The notes beneath the pieces were generated by a model, which saw nothing but the letters and a program-made list of their open reading frames with translations, was not told where the DNA came from and did no database searches. From Variovorax sp037204085 (GTDB lineage: Bacteria > Pseudomonadota > Gammaproteobacteria > Burkholderiales > Burkholderiaceae_C), in the NCBI RefSeq assembly GCF_037204085.1, contig NZ_JBBCBW010000005.1, forward strand, positions 62,001-126,000: a DNA stretch of 64,000 bases, given 5' to 3'. Shown one piece after another: positions 24,435 through 32,847 of the stretch; position 1 is the first letter of the stretch, and each line of letters opens with the position of its first letter. Made by a program: the position numbers and the translations under genes.

Positions 24435-25309
24435 GCCGTCGTCTCCATGAAGTACCGCGTGAGCGCCTCGGCGTCGAAGCGCCCATGCAAGTGAAAGGGC
24501 GGCATGCCGTGCGCGTTGAACAGGTCGGTGAGCTCTGCGCGCCGCGCGGCAACGGCATTGCGCCACCGCGTGCGCAGCGAATCGCGCATCCACAGGCTGC
24601 GCCGGCTTCCGGTTTCGGCATCGCTCAGCGCCACCAGGGCGGCGCGCGCATCCGGCGGTTCGGTTTCGGCCGGGTCCCAAACCACCAACGGAACGACACA
24701 GGCCGGCGCGAATTGCGGAAGCAGTTCGCCGAGCGCCGCAACCGGCCAGTGAAAATCGGAAGCGAGAAACACCAGCCCGCCGCGGCCGACCAGTCGCTCG
24801 GTGGCACGCCGCAGGCCCGCCAAGGCGCTGTCGTCGGATGGCGCCGCGCCCGGTGTCGCGCGGCAGTCTCGCAGCATCTTCGCCATCAGGTTGCCGTTGC
24901 CGCGGCTGTGGCGCGCTGGCACGAACAGGTCTTCGCGCTCCCGCTGGTCGAAGGCCAACAGGCCGACGGTGTCGCCGGCCCGAAAGGCGCTGTAGCCCAG
25001 CGCCTCGACCAGGTCGGCCACCACGTCGAGCTTGCGCCGCTCGGCGCCGAAATGCATCGACGCCGAAACGTCCACCACCACATGCACGGGAATGGCCACG
25101 CGCAACCGGTGGATGCGCACCAGCCAGTCGCCGCGGCCGTCGCGCACGCTGGCACGCAGGTCGATGCGGCGCGGGTCGGGGTGGTCGAACAACCGCCGGT
25201 GCGCGGCAAATTCCTGCCCGCTGCCCTGGCTCAGGCCGCGCTGCGCGCCCGGCCGCCAGCCGCCGAAGCGGCGCGGCAGCTGGTAGTGGAATTCGTCGAC
25301 GCGGTCCAT
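24431..25309 (-). CDS. mxaS: MxaS, DUF58/VWA-like protein
   Basis: A 292-residue DUF58 family protein with a central VWA-like strand VVVDVSASMHFG that keeps the DxSxS metal site, preceded by the DUF58 lead DLRASVRDGRGDWLVR. It is a cytosolic partner of the MoxR ATPase in the mxaRSACKL module. It follows mxaR by 29 bases and overlaps mxaA. Confidence 0.85.
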   Translation of the reverse strand: MDRVDEFHYQLPRRFGGWRPGAQRGLSQGSGQEFAAHRRLFDHPDPRRIDLRASVRDGRGDWLVRIHRLRVAIPVHVVVDVSASMHFGAERRKLDVVADLVEALGYSAFRAGDTVGLLAFDQREREDLFVPARHSRGNGNLMAKMLRDCRATPGAAPSDDSALAGLRRATERLVGRGGLVFLASDFHWPVAALGELLPQFAPACVVPLVVWDPAETEPPDARAALVALSDAETGSRRSLWMRDSLRTRWRNAVAARRAELTDLFNAHGMPPFHLHGRFDAEALTRYFMETTA

Positions 25310-25338
25310 GGCCGGCTCGGTGTGTGTGCGGGGCGCGG

Positions 25339-26358
25339 TCAGGGCGCTGCGATCTTGTCCATGATCTGCGTGATCAGCGCTTCCGACAGCTCGGCGCGGC
25401 GCAACTCGTACACCGGCGTAAAGAACACGCGGTGCCCAAGCACCGAAGGCAGCACCGCCGCAAGATCCGCCGGCTCCAGGTGCGAGCGGCCTTCGAGCCA
25501 CGCCACGGTGCGCGCCGCGCGCAGCAGCGCGCTCATGCCGCGCGGGCTTGCGCCGGCCAGGATCAGCCGGTCCATGTCGACGTTGTCCAGGCGTATGCCG
25601 AACTTCTGCGGCACCTCGGTGGCTTCCCACACGTCGAGCACGTAGCGCTCGATGGTTTCGCTGGCGCGCACGCTGCGCTGCACCTCCGCGGCAATGGCAT
25701 TGAGCCGGTCCCAGGGCAGGATGGCGGGCGCCACCTTGTCGATGAGCCCTTCGGTGTCGTGATAGGCCGTGTCGAACACCAGCGACTGGCGAATGGCGCG
25801 GTCGCTCGGTTTGGGCATGTTCAGTTCGAACATGAAGCGGTCGCGCGCTGCGGAGGCCAGCTCGAAAGTCTCTTCCCGCTCGACCTTGTTGCGGTCGGCA
25901 AACACCGTCATGTGCGGAAAGCTGTATTCGCGGTCGAAGGCCGACACGGTGCGCTCGGCCATGGCGCGTAGCAGCAGCGACTGCACCTGCGGTCGGGCGC
26001 GGTTGATCTCGTTGAAGAAGAAGGTGACCAGCCGCTCCCCGTGGCGCAGCAGCGGCCCGGGATCGATGCGTGGCCGGCCCTGCGCATCGACATAGGTGTG
26101 ATAGACCAGGTCGCCCGGCATCAGGTCGACCGTGCCCTCGACGCGCTCGAAGTCGCCGCCAATGGCGCGCGAGAAGGCGCGCAGCACCGTGGTCTTGCCG
26201 ACGCCCACGTCGCCCTCGAGCAGCACGTGGCCGCGCGCGAACAGCGCCACGTTGATGAGGCGGATCGTCTCCGCTTGCCCGATCACCGCCTTGGCGACTT
26301 CGCCTTCCACGCGCAGCGCAAGGCGCCGCCAGTCTTCGAGTTGTTCCTGGGAGCCCAT
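25339..26358 (-). CDS. mxaR: MoxR-type AAA+ ATPase (MxaR)
   Basis: A 339-residue MoxR AAA+ ATPase: Walker A GDVGVGKTT (49-57), a Walker-B-like FFFNEINRA with Asn116 where most AAA+ proteins have Asp, sensor and arginine-finger region SAARDRFMFEL, and an SPRGM segment in the lid. It probably remodels methanol dehydrogenase with the VWA proteins encoded next to it. Whether the Asn is normal for MxaR orthologues needs an alignment. The gene lies 26 bases after mxaD. Confidence 0.9.
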   Translation of the reverse strand: MGSQEQLEDWRRLALRVEGEVAKAVIGQAETIRLINVALFARGHVLLEGDVGVGKTTVLRAFSRAIGGDFERVEGTVDLMPGDLVYHTYVDAQGRPRIDPGPLLRHGERLVTFFFNEINRARPQVQSLLLRAMAERTVSAFDREYSFPHMTVFADRNKVEREETFELASAARDRFMFELNMPKPSDRAIRQSLVFDTAYHDTEGLIDKVAPAILPWDRLNAIAAEVQRSVRASETIERYVLDVWEATEVPQKFGIRLDNVDMDRLILAGASPRGMSALLRAARTVAWLEGRSHLEPADLAAVLPSVLGHRVFFTPVYELRRAELSEALITQIMDKIAAP

Positions 26359-26384
26359 GGTGGTGCGATCGAAGCCCGCCGGGG

Positions 26385-26930
26385 CTACTTCGATTCCATC
26401 ATCTTCTTCAGGTGGGCAAGCCCGCCCTTGTAGACGCCGGTCACCGCCTTGAGCGCGGCCTCGTCGTTGAGCTCGGGCGGCGGGTTGTTGTTGGGAAAGC
26501 CGCGGTAGAAGGCGCCGCGCCATTCGACGACCGACTTGCCGCCGTCCGCCACCACGGAGAGGGTGGAGGTGTAGTTGGTAACCGGCAGCGCGCCGCCGTC
26601 CTTGGCGCGGTAGCTGTATTTCTTTTGCGCGTCGTCGTAGCTTTCGAGCGTTTCGACCAGCGTGCCGCCGTCCTTGAGCTTGACGGTGCGAACCGAGCCT
26701 TCGGCGTTGCCCTTGTCGGCCGGGCTGTCGGCCACCGCGGGGTGCCACTCCTTCAGTGCGTTGAAATTCTTGACCTTGGCCCATACCGCATCGGCGGGCG
26801 CCTCGATGGTGACTTTCTCGCTCACCTTCTGGCGAGTCGGCCCGTGGGCCAGGCTGGAGGCCGATGCGGCGAGCAGGGCGGATGCGAGCAGGACGGAGAG
26901 AGTTCTTCGGCTGAAAGGTTGAGTCGGCAT
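26385..26930 (-). CDS. mxaD: MxaD-like periplasmic SRPBCC protein
   Basis: A 181-residue protein with a cleavable signal (LSVLLASALLAASASSLAHG) followed by an SRPBCC/START-like domain (TIEAPADAVWAKVKNFNALKEWHPAV). MxaD in methylotrophs is a periplasmic protein thought to aid electron transfer between methanol dehydrogenase and its cytochrome. ATG 26930 was chosen because it leads straight into the signal peptide; an earlier start adds 17 residues of no signal character. It sits between the YVTN propeller and mxaR in the xoxF operon. Confidence 0.83.
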   Translation of the reverse strand: MPTQPFSRRTLSVLLASALLAASASSLAHGPTRQKVSEKVTIEAPADAVWAKVKNFNALKEWHPAVADSPADKGNAEGSVRTVKLKDGGTLVETLESYDDAQKKYSYRAKDGGALPVTNYTSTLSVVADGGKSVVEWRGAFYRGFPNNNPPPELNDEAALKAVTGVYKGGLAHLKKMMESK

Positions 26931-26977
26931 GGAAAACGTCCGTGATGAAGGAGAAGAGAAAGGTCGTCGGAAAAGAT

Positions 26978-27964
26978 TCAAGGCTCCATGGGCGCGCCGA
27001 TGAAGGCGCCGAACCCGCGGCTGTTCTGCCCTGTGGAAATGGTGGCGAGCTTCTGCCCGCTCGCGGCGTCCAGCACCTGCACGTTGTCGTCCATCCAGTT
27101 CACGACATACACGCGGTCGCCGTGCGCGGCAACGCCCTCGGGGTAGGCAAAGCCGGGCAGGGTGCGCAGCACCTTCAGCGAGGCGGCGTCGATAACGCTC
27201 ACGGTGTCTTCGTGCTGGTTGGTCACATACAGAAGCGCGCCTCCCTGCGCCAGCGCGGCGCCGTACGGCGCCTTGCCCACTTTCACGGTGGCGACGACGG
27301 CTGGCCGGCGGGTGTCGCGCACATCGACTACCGTGACGTCGTTGCTCTGCACGTTGAGTGCATAAAGCCGAGCGCGCGGAGCGTCGTACAGCAGCGCGAA
27401 CGGATGGCTGCCCACGCGCACGCGCGCAGCCACCCGGCGCGCCGCGGTGTCGACCACGGCTACGCTGTCGTCGTCGCGCTCGGCTACGAACACGGTGGCG
27501 CCGTCCGAATGCGCGGCCACGCCCGCCGGGGCACGGCCGACGGCAATCGAGGCCAGGGGCTTCGAGTCCTTGGCTGCCAGTGCATCGAACACCAATAGCC
27601 GGCTGCTGTACCAGTCGGCCGCATACAGGTGCTTTCCGTCGCCCGAGATGTCGATGCCCACCGGCCCGTCGCCCGCGGGCAGCGTGTTCACCACCTTCTG
27701 CTGGCGCATGTCGATGACCGAGATGGTCTTGCTGTCGGGGTTGGAGACGAAGGTGCGGCCCGCGCGGCTGGACGCGACCACGCCGGCCGGCGACTTGCCC
27801 ACCGGAATGCTGGCCACGACCCGTTGCAATGCAAGGTCGATCACCGAGACGTCATGGCTGCCCTGGTTGGTGATGTAGGCGAACGGCGCGGCCCCGGCCG
27901 AGGTGCAGAAGAGCAGCAGCGCGGCGGCAAGCATCAGGCGCGCAGGGGGTGCGGTGGCCGTCAT
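26978..27964 (-). CDS. periplasmic YVTN beta-propeller protein of the xoxF operon
   Basis: A 328-residue protein with a signal peptide ending near SAGA and seven or so 40-residue YVTN repeats (AYITNQGSHDVSVID, YAADWYSSRL, YVTNQHEDTVSVID, YVVNWMDDNVQVLD). Such propellers often accompany PQQ enzymes and may bind partner proteins or metals. It is distinct from the second YVTN protein encoded on the other strand at 33602, so each side of the xoxF promoter region encodes one. Function unknown. Confidence 0.85.
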   Translation of the reverse strand: MTATAPPARLMLAAALLLFCTSAGAAPFAYITNQGSHDVSVIDLALQRVVASIPVGKSPAGVVASSRAGRTFVSNPDSKTISVIDMRQQKVVNTLPAGDGPVGIDISGDGKHLYAADWYSSRLLVFDALAAKDSKPLASIAVGRAPAGVAAHSDGATVFVAERDDDSVAVVDTAARRVAARVRVGSHPFALLYDAPRARLYALNVQSNDVTVVDVRDTRRPAVVATVKVGKAPYGAALAQGGALLYVTNQHEDTVSVIDAASLKVLRTLPGFAYPEGVAAHGDRVYVVNWMDDNVQVLDAASGQKLATISTGQNSRGFGAFIGAPMEP

Positions 27965-27989
27965 GGCAGCTTGCCCTGGGTGGTGCGCC

Positions 27990-28364
27990 TCAGCGGGCGG
28001 TCGGCGGGCCGATGAAGCAGCCCTTGGTCACCTTGGCCTGCAGCGCCTTGTACCGCTTGATGTCGGCCTGCAGCTTTTCCGAATCGCGGATATAGCCGCC
28101 GCGCTCGCCGCCGATGGTGGTGGCCTTGGCCGCGGTGCTCAACTGCACGTAGTCGTCGTACTTGATTTCCTTGGCAAGCGCGTCGAGCGCGCAAGAGCAC
28201 TTGTTCGTCATCTCGAAGTTGCCCGCATCCGGATGGGCGGCGATGCACTCCTGCACGTACAGCACGCGGTCCACCGTGGGAAAGTCGTTGTTCGTGCGCG
28301 GAGCACCGTGCACGCCCATCGGCAGGGCCAGGAGGCAAAGAATGCGGAGAATGTTTTTTGTCAT
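27990..28364 (-). CDS. small secreted four-cysteine protein, unknown function
   Basis: A 124-residue protein with a signal peptide (LCLLALPMGVHGA) and a ~100-residue mature chain rich in charged helix. It has four cysteines (near 40, 56, 58 and 115, including KCSC), enough for two disulfides. No heme motif is present. I do not recognise the family. Its place between two other secreted proteins in the xoxF operon suggests a periplasmic helper of methanol oxidation; this is inference from position only. Confidence 0.7.
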   Translation of the reverse strand: MTKNILRILCLLALPMGVHGAPRTNNDFPTVDRVLYVQECIAAHPDAGNFEMTNKCSCALDALAKEIKYDDYVQLSTAAKATTIGGERGGYIRDSEKLQADIKRYKALQAKVTKGCFIGPPTAR

Positions 28365-28394
28365 GGCTTTCGCGGGAGATTCGGAAAAGCGGCG

Positions 28395-29090
28395 CTAGCG
28401 CGCCGGCGCCTTGGCACCGTCGATGAGCAGCTCTTCGACGAGCAGGGGTTGGGCTGCGGCGCTCTCGCCCGGTATGGAGGTGCGAATGCCGTATACGCCG
28501 CCCGGCACGGCATCGGACAGCGTGAAGCGGTAGCTCTTCTTCGCGAACCTTTCGTACTTCGGCCGGTTCGGGTCGTCCAGGAACGGGCTGAACGCAATCT
28601 CCTTTCCCTTGACCGTGCGGCCCTGGTAGCGCAGCGACACGTCGCGCACATCGGCGGCCTGGTAGATCGCCATGCGGATGCGCTTGCGAAAGTGGTAGTC
28701 GGAGCCGCGCGTGAGCCGCTTCATCTCGCGCACGTCGTGCTCCAGAAAATAAAGGATGACGGGGTTGCCCTCGGCCGCGGGCACGTCGGGCACCTGCACC
28801 TTGCGCGCGTCGCTCAGAAACGCGCCCTTGGCGTCGCAGCAGCGGCCGTCGGCCTTGGCGCTCAGCGCCACGGTCACGCTGTCGTCGAAGTTCTGCTCGA
28901 AGGTGCCGGTCTTGCCGAAGGTGTAGCGCAGCAGCATGGGTGCCTGCAGGCCCCTGAGCTGCGGCGTCATGAAAAGCAGCCGCTCGGCCTGCGAGAAGTC
29001 GCGCTTGTCGGTCTCGGCGTGCGGGCCGATGGGGGCAAGGAGCAGGGCGCAGAGCAGGGCGCGCAGCGGAAAGGCAATGGCGAAGCGCAT
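28395..29090 (-). CDS. secreted protein of the xoxF operon, unknown function
   Basis: A 231-residue protein with a signal peptide (ALLCALLLAPIGPHA) and a mixed alpha/beta mature domain with FMTPQLRGL, RYTFGKTGTFEQ, ILYFLEHDVREMKRLT and KSYRFTLSDAVPGGVYG. A CC pair lies in GRCCDAKG. I first considered the SoxYZ-like carrier often found beside quinoprotein dehydrogenases, but its motifs are absent. It could correspond to MxaE or MxaH by position in mxa operons; sequence support is lacking. It follows xoxJ by 11 bases. Confidence 0.7.
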   Translation of the reverse strand: MRFAIAFPLRALLCALLLAPIGPHAETDKRDFSQAERLLFMTPQLRGLQAPMLLRYTFGKTGTFEQNFDDSVTVALSAKADGRCCDAKGAFLSDARKVQVPDVPAAEGNPVILYFLEHDVREMKRLTRGSDYHFRKRIRMAIYQAADVRDVSLRYQGRTVKGKEIAFSPFLDDPNRPKYERFAKKSYRFTLSDAVPGGVYGIRTSIPGESAAAQPLLVEELLIDGAKAPAR

Positions 29091-29101
29091 GAAAGACCCG
29101 A

Positions 29102-29998
29102 TCAGTTGTTGGGCGCTCCGAAAGATGCATCGACCAGCGGAACGCCGTACTCCTTCAGGATGGCCTGGATCTCGGGCGCCTTGGATTCGATCAGCCCCTC
29201 GATCTGCTGCTTCCATTCGCGCTCGCCGTAGCGCACGCCCATGGCCATCTGGTAGTCGAGCTTGAGGCCCTTTTCGGACTTCAGCGGCACCACGACAAGG
29301 TTCGGCGTCTTGACGCGCTTGGCGAAGAAGCCCGCAATCGGGCCCCATACGATCACGGCGTCGAGCTTGCCTTCGGCCAAGTCGCGCTCGACGATCTCGC
29401 CCGGATACTGGGCGGGGTCGGCACTCATGAGCTTGTAGGGAATGCCTTGCTCCAGCAGGCCGTGCCGGTTGAGCCATTGCGAAGCCGGCGAGCGGTCGTA
29501 GATGCCGATGCGCAGCGACTTGAGCTTGGCCGGGTCGAGCTTCAGGAAGTCTTCCGCCGAAGCCACGTTGTCCATGCCCTTGCCCTTGGGAAACACCAGC
29601 GCGTAGGTCGACCGGTAGTACGGCTTGGTGACCGAGACTTCGTCGAGCCCGACGGGCACGCCCATCACGATGTCGCACGGATAGTCTTGCCCCGGCAGCT
29701 TGTAGCGCAGCGTGTTGCGAAAGAAGGCCAGCCGCTGCGGAAACGAGTAGTAGGTTACCGGCAGACCCAGCGCCTTGCCGAACAGCTCGGCAATGCGGTT
29801 CTCGATGCCTTCTGCCTTGGCGTTGGAGAAGGGCATGTTGTTGGGGTCCTGGCACACGCGCAGCGCCTTGCGCGGCGGCGTCTCCTGGGCCACGGCCACG
29901 GCCGGAACCAGCGCGCAGCAGCATGCCACGCCCGCCAGCACCGCCCCGAGGCGTGCGCCGAAAGCAACGGGCCTGCCAGCGCGCGGCCGGGCGGTCAT
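29102..29998 (-). CDS. xoxJ: XoxJ, periplasmic binding-protein-like partner of XoxF
   Basis: A 298-residue periplasmic protein of the quinoprotein-dehydrogenase-associated substrate-binding family (MxaJ/XoxJ). It has a signal peptide and the family opening LRVCQDPNNMPFSN, then GIENRIAELF, CDIVMGVPVGLDEV and YYRSTYALVFPKG, ending with EYGVPLVDA. XoxJ is thought to help activate or fold XoxF rather than import a nutrient. It overlaps xoxG (ATGA), in the usual xoxFGJ order. Confidence 0.92.
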   Translation of the reverse strand: MTARPRAGRPVAFGARLGAVLAGVACCCALVPAVAVAQETPPRKALRVCQDPNNMPFSNAKAEGIENRIAELFGKALGLPVTYYSFPQRLAFFRNTLRYKLPGQDYPCDIVMGVPVGLDEVSVTKPYYRSTYALVFPKGKGMDNVASAEDFLKLDPAKLKSLRIGIYDRSPASQWLNRHGLLEQGIPYKLMSADPAQYPGEIVERDLAEGKLDAVIVWGPIAGFFAKRVKTPNLVVVPLKSEKGLKLDYQMAMGVRYGEREWKQQIEGLIESKAPEIQAILKEYGVPLVDASFGAPNN

Positions 29999-30399
29999 TT
30001 GTTTTCTTCCACGCGGGCGCGTGTAATCGCGCCGTCCGACCGGCCCTTCAGATAGGCATAGAGCTGGTTGATGTTTTCCATCACCGCCGGGTTGTTGCCG
30101 AAGCTCTGCATGCCCTTGTCCAGCCGTCCGTCACGCACGACCTTGATGAACTCTTCCTTCTTCAGGGTCTTCAGGCTGTTGATGAGGGAAGGTCCCACCA
30201 TGCCTTCCTGGTTGGGTCCGTGGCAACGGTCGCAGGCCGCGGAGCGCCAGGTACGGAAACCCTTCATGGTCTCAGGGTCGACCTTGTAGCCATCGGTCAC
30301 CTTGTAGGGCGCCGGGTCCGGCGCTGCAACGGCCAGGGTGCAGGCCACGCCTGCAATCAGAAAAAGGGAAGACAGCAACGCTGACGTACGGAATTTCAT
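29995..30399 (-). CDS. xoxG: XoxG, c-type cytochrome electron acceptor
   Basis: A 134-residue monoheme cytochrome c with a signal peptide, one heme site CDRCH at residues 56-60, and Met97 in KGMQSFG as probable axial ligand. XoxG takes electrons from XoxF in the periplasm. The size is small for the cytochrome-cL class but fits short XoxG forms. It is separated from xoxF by 102 bases containing an 8-bp hairpin that could lower its expression relative to xoxF. Confidence 0.9.
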   Translation of the reverse strand: MKFRTSALLSSLFLIAGVACTLAVAAPDPAPYKVTDGYKVDPETMKGFRTWRSAACDRCHGPNQEGMVGPSLINSLKTLKKEEFIKVVRDGRLDKGMQSFGNNPAVMENINQLYAYLKGRSDGAITRARVEENK

Positions 30400-30433
30400 G
30401 GCTCCAGGGTCTCCGATATTGTGGGAAATACAA

Positions 30434-30463
30434 GGGAGAGCCCTCTCGTGAGTGCGCTCTCCC
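30434..30463 (-). terminator. hairpin between xoxF and xoxG
   Basis: GGGAGAGC and GCTCTCCC form an 8-bp stem (30456-30463 with 30434-30441) around a 14-base loop, 39 bases after the xoxF stop. On the transcribed strand TTGTATTTCCC follows, a weak U-rich tail. Partial termination or protection of the xoxF mRNA end is likely, with read-through to xoxG and the other eleven genes. Confidence 0.55.
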
Positions 30464-30501
30464 GGCCCCGCGTTTCATCTGTCTCGCGGGTTGCGGTCTC
30501 G

Positions 30502-32331
30502 TCAGTTCTTCGGCAGCGCGAACACCGTCAGCGAACCACCGAGCTCGGTGTACTGGCTCAGCTCCTTGTAGCCGCCGACTGCGCCCAGGCCTTCGGTGCT
30601 CTTCTCGGGGTCGATGCCGGCTGCCATGCCGATGCCGGCCCAGCCGCCAATGCCCGAGAACACGCCGATGTACTGCTTGCCTTTGTGCTCATAGGTGAAC
30701 ACATTGCCGATGATGCCGGACGGCGTCTTGAACTTGAACAGCTCCTTGTTGATGTCCTTGGCGTCCACGCACTTCAGGTAGCCCTCCAGCGTGCCGTAGC
30801 AGGAGATACCGCCGGCGGTGTTCAGCGAGCCGCTCCACACCGAGAACTTCTCGGCCTTGGTCTGCACGATCTTGCCGGTGCCCGCATCCCACGTAATGAA
30901 GTTGCCCATGCCGCCATGGCTGCCCGGCGTGGGGTACATCGACAGCGTGGCGCCCACATACGGCTGGCCCGCGGTGTATTCGACCTTGAACGGCTCGTAG
31001 TCCATGCAGACGTGGTTCGTCGGCACGTAGAAGAGCTTGGTGTTGGGGTCGAAGGAGGCGGGTTGCTGGTCCTTGCTGCCGAGCGCCGCGGGGCAGATGC
31101 CCTTGGTGTTCACGTCCGCGCCGTTCTGCGCCGTGGAGTACTTGGCAACCACCTGCGGGCGGCCGGTCTTCATGTCCACGTGGGTGGCCCAGTTCACCTT
31201 GGGGTCGTACTTCTCGGCCACCAGCAGCGCGCCGGTCACGCGGTCCAGCGTGTAGGCAAAGCCGTTGCGGTCGAAGTGCACCAGCGCCTTGGTCGGCTTG
31301 CCCTTGACGTTGATGTCCGCCAGGATCATTTCATTGATGCCGTCGAAGTCCCATTCGTCGAAAGGCGTCATCTGGTAGACCCAGTTGACCTTGCCCGTGT
31401 CCACGTCGCGCGAGAAGATGCTCATCGACCACTTGTTGTCGCCGGGACGCTGCGAGGGGTTCCAGGTCGACGGGTTGCCGGTGCCGTAGTACACGGCATT
31501 GGTCGCCTTGTCGTAGCTGTACCAGCCCCAGGTGGTGCCGCCGCCGATCTTCCACTGGTCGCCCTTCCAGGTCTTCAGCGAAGAATCCTTGCCCACCGGC
31601 GCGAGCTTGCCGTCGGTCCAGGTCATGCTCTTGGCAGGGTCCATCAGCATTTCTTCGTCGGGACCCGTGCTGAAGCCCTTCCACGCCAGCTTGCCGTCCT
31701 TGATGTTGTAAGCGGCCAGGAAGCCGCGCACCCCGAACTCGCCGCCGCTGATGCCGGTGATGACCTTGTCCTTGAAGACGTGAGGGGCGTTGGTGTTGGT
31801 GGCGCCGACCTTCGGATCGCCGTTCTTCACCGTCCACGCCACCTTGCCGGTCTTCGCGTCGAGCGCCACCAGCGTGGTGTCCGCCTGTTGCAGGAAGACC
31901 TTGCCCTCGGCATAGGCGAGGCCCCGGTTCACGGTGTCGCAGCACATGACGGCAATGACCGACTGGTCCTGCTTGGGCTCGTACTTCCAGAGGATCTTCT
32001 GGGTTTCGATGTCGAGTGCGTACACCTTGTTGGGAAACGGCGAGTGCAGGTACATCGTGCCGTCGACCACCAGGGGCGAACCCTCGTGTCCGCGCAGCAC
32101 GCCGGTGGAGAACGTCCACGCGACCTGCATCTTGCCCACGTTGCTCTTGGTGATCTGATTCAACTTGCTGTAGCGCTGGTTGAACATATCGCCCGCTTGC
32201 GTGGCCCAGTTCTTGGAGTTGGCGATGTTTTTCTCAACGTCGGTATTGGCTAGCGCCAACGCCGGGAGAGCCAACACCGCGACGCCGATATGCCGTACGA
32301 GACGGCCGGCGATCTGCCTGGAAAACTTCAT
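30502..32331 (-). CDS. xoxF: XoxF lanthanide-dependent methanol dehydrogenase
   Basis: A 609-residue PQQ beta-propeller dehydrogenase with a signal peptide cut near residue 28. The vicinal disulfide pair is Cys130-Cys131. The active-site segment reads DEWDFDG: Asp328 is the catalytic Asp and Asp330, two residues on, is the extra carboxylate that marks lanthanide-binding XoxF (MxaF has Ala there). It oxidises methanol in the periplasm with PQQ and passes electrons to XoxG. The ribosome site GAGGAGA lies just upstream of ATG 32331. It heads a 13-gene operon that also carries mxaD and mxaRSACKL. Confidence 0.97.
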   Translation of the reverse strand: MKFSRQIAGRLVRHIGVAVLALPALALANTDVEKNIANSKNWATQAGDMFNQRYSKLNQITKSNVGKMQVAWTFSTGVLRGHEGSPLVVDGTMYLHSPFPNKVYALDIETQKILWKYEPKQDQSVIAVMCCDTVNRGLAYAEGKVFLQQADTTLVALDAKTGKVAWTVKNGDPKVGATNTNAPHVFKDKVITGISGGEFGVRGFLAAYNIKDGKLAWKGFSTGPDEEMLMDPAKSMTWTDGKLAPVGKDSSLKTWKGDQWKIGGGTTWGWYSYDKATNAVYYGTGNPSTWNPSQRPGDNKWSMSIFSRDVDTGKVNWVYQMTPFDEWDFDGINEMILADINVKGKPTKALVHFDRNGFAYTLDRVTGALLVAEKYDPKVNWATHVDMKTGRPQVVAKYSTAQNGADVNTKGICPAALGSKDQQPASFDPNTKLFYVPTNHVCMDYEPFKVEYTAGQPYVGATLSMYPTPGSHGGMGNFITWDAGTGKIVQTKAEKFSVWSGSLNTAGGISCYGTLEGYLKCVDAKDINKELFKFKTPSGIIGNVFTYEHKGKQYIGVFSGIGGWAGIGMAAGIDPEKSTEGLGAVGGYKELSQYTELGGSLTVFALPKN

Positions 32332-32847
32332 ATATGTCTCCTCACATTTCAGTGGGTTTGGAACACGGATCTGGCAGCAGCCAGCGGATCTTTCGATCGC
32401 TTTGGCGAATGCTGCGGTCCGCAACATCCATGCCTGCCGTTTTCAGCCGTGCCCGGCCCACGTTGCATCGCGCACCGGTTGCGAACGCCTCTGGCTTCAC
32501 TCGCGGGGACGCCTGAGCAGTGTGTCAGCGTGCAGCGTGCGACGGCGTACCGCAAGGCGCATCGGACCTAGGGAAATCCCGGGCCGTTCGAAGCATTGCG
32601 CAGCGCAGCACAACACGCATGCGGCTGCGTGCGCCTTGTGTGCGCATCCAAATTTGACGCAAAGTGTCTCGTGCGAAGTACGGATGCCCGGCGTGGATGA
32701 GCAGCAGGGGCCGCTTGCGCGCGCAAATGAATAGGGACGCATCACAGTGAAAACCCTTGCCGGCCAGAGGCACAGAATTTGCGGCTTCAACAGCAAACGG
32801 CCCATACCATCGAAGCCCGGACAGCTCGACAAATCTCACCGATCTAC
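32332..32847. promoter_or_regulatory. 516-base divergent control region between xoxF and the Ped-like operon
   Basis: No gene is seen here. It must hold the promoters of both the xoxF operon (minus) and the ABC/TonB operon (plus). A CAAATTTG palindrome at 32649-32656 overlaps a TTGACG that could be a plus-strand -35 element, but no convincing -10 follows. A CACGCA/TGCGTG inverted repeat lies shortly upstream. The xoxF ribosome site is at the left edge. A shared lanthanide- or methanol-responsive switch would be expected in this interval. Confidence 0.6.

Noticed and set aside
28395..29090. Annotation as the SoxYZ-like carrier often found by quinoprotein dehydrogenases
   Set aside because: The SoxY-type motifs are absent and the conserved pattern differs; left as unknown secreted protein.
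30502..32331. Possible calcium-type MxaF
   Set aside because: Asp330 two residues after the catalytic Asp is present and no MxaI small subunit gene follows, so XoxF is the better call.
32654..32690. TTGACG as a sigma-70 -35 box for the Ped-like operon
   Set aside because: No acceptable -10 hexamer at 16-18 bases; kept only as a remark in the intergenic entry.
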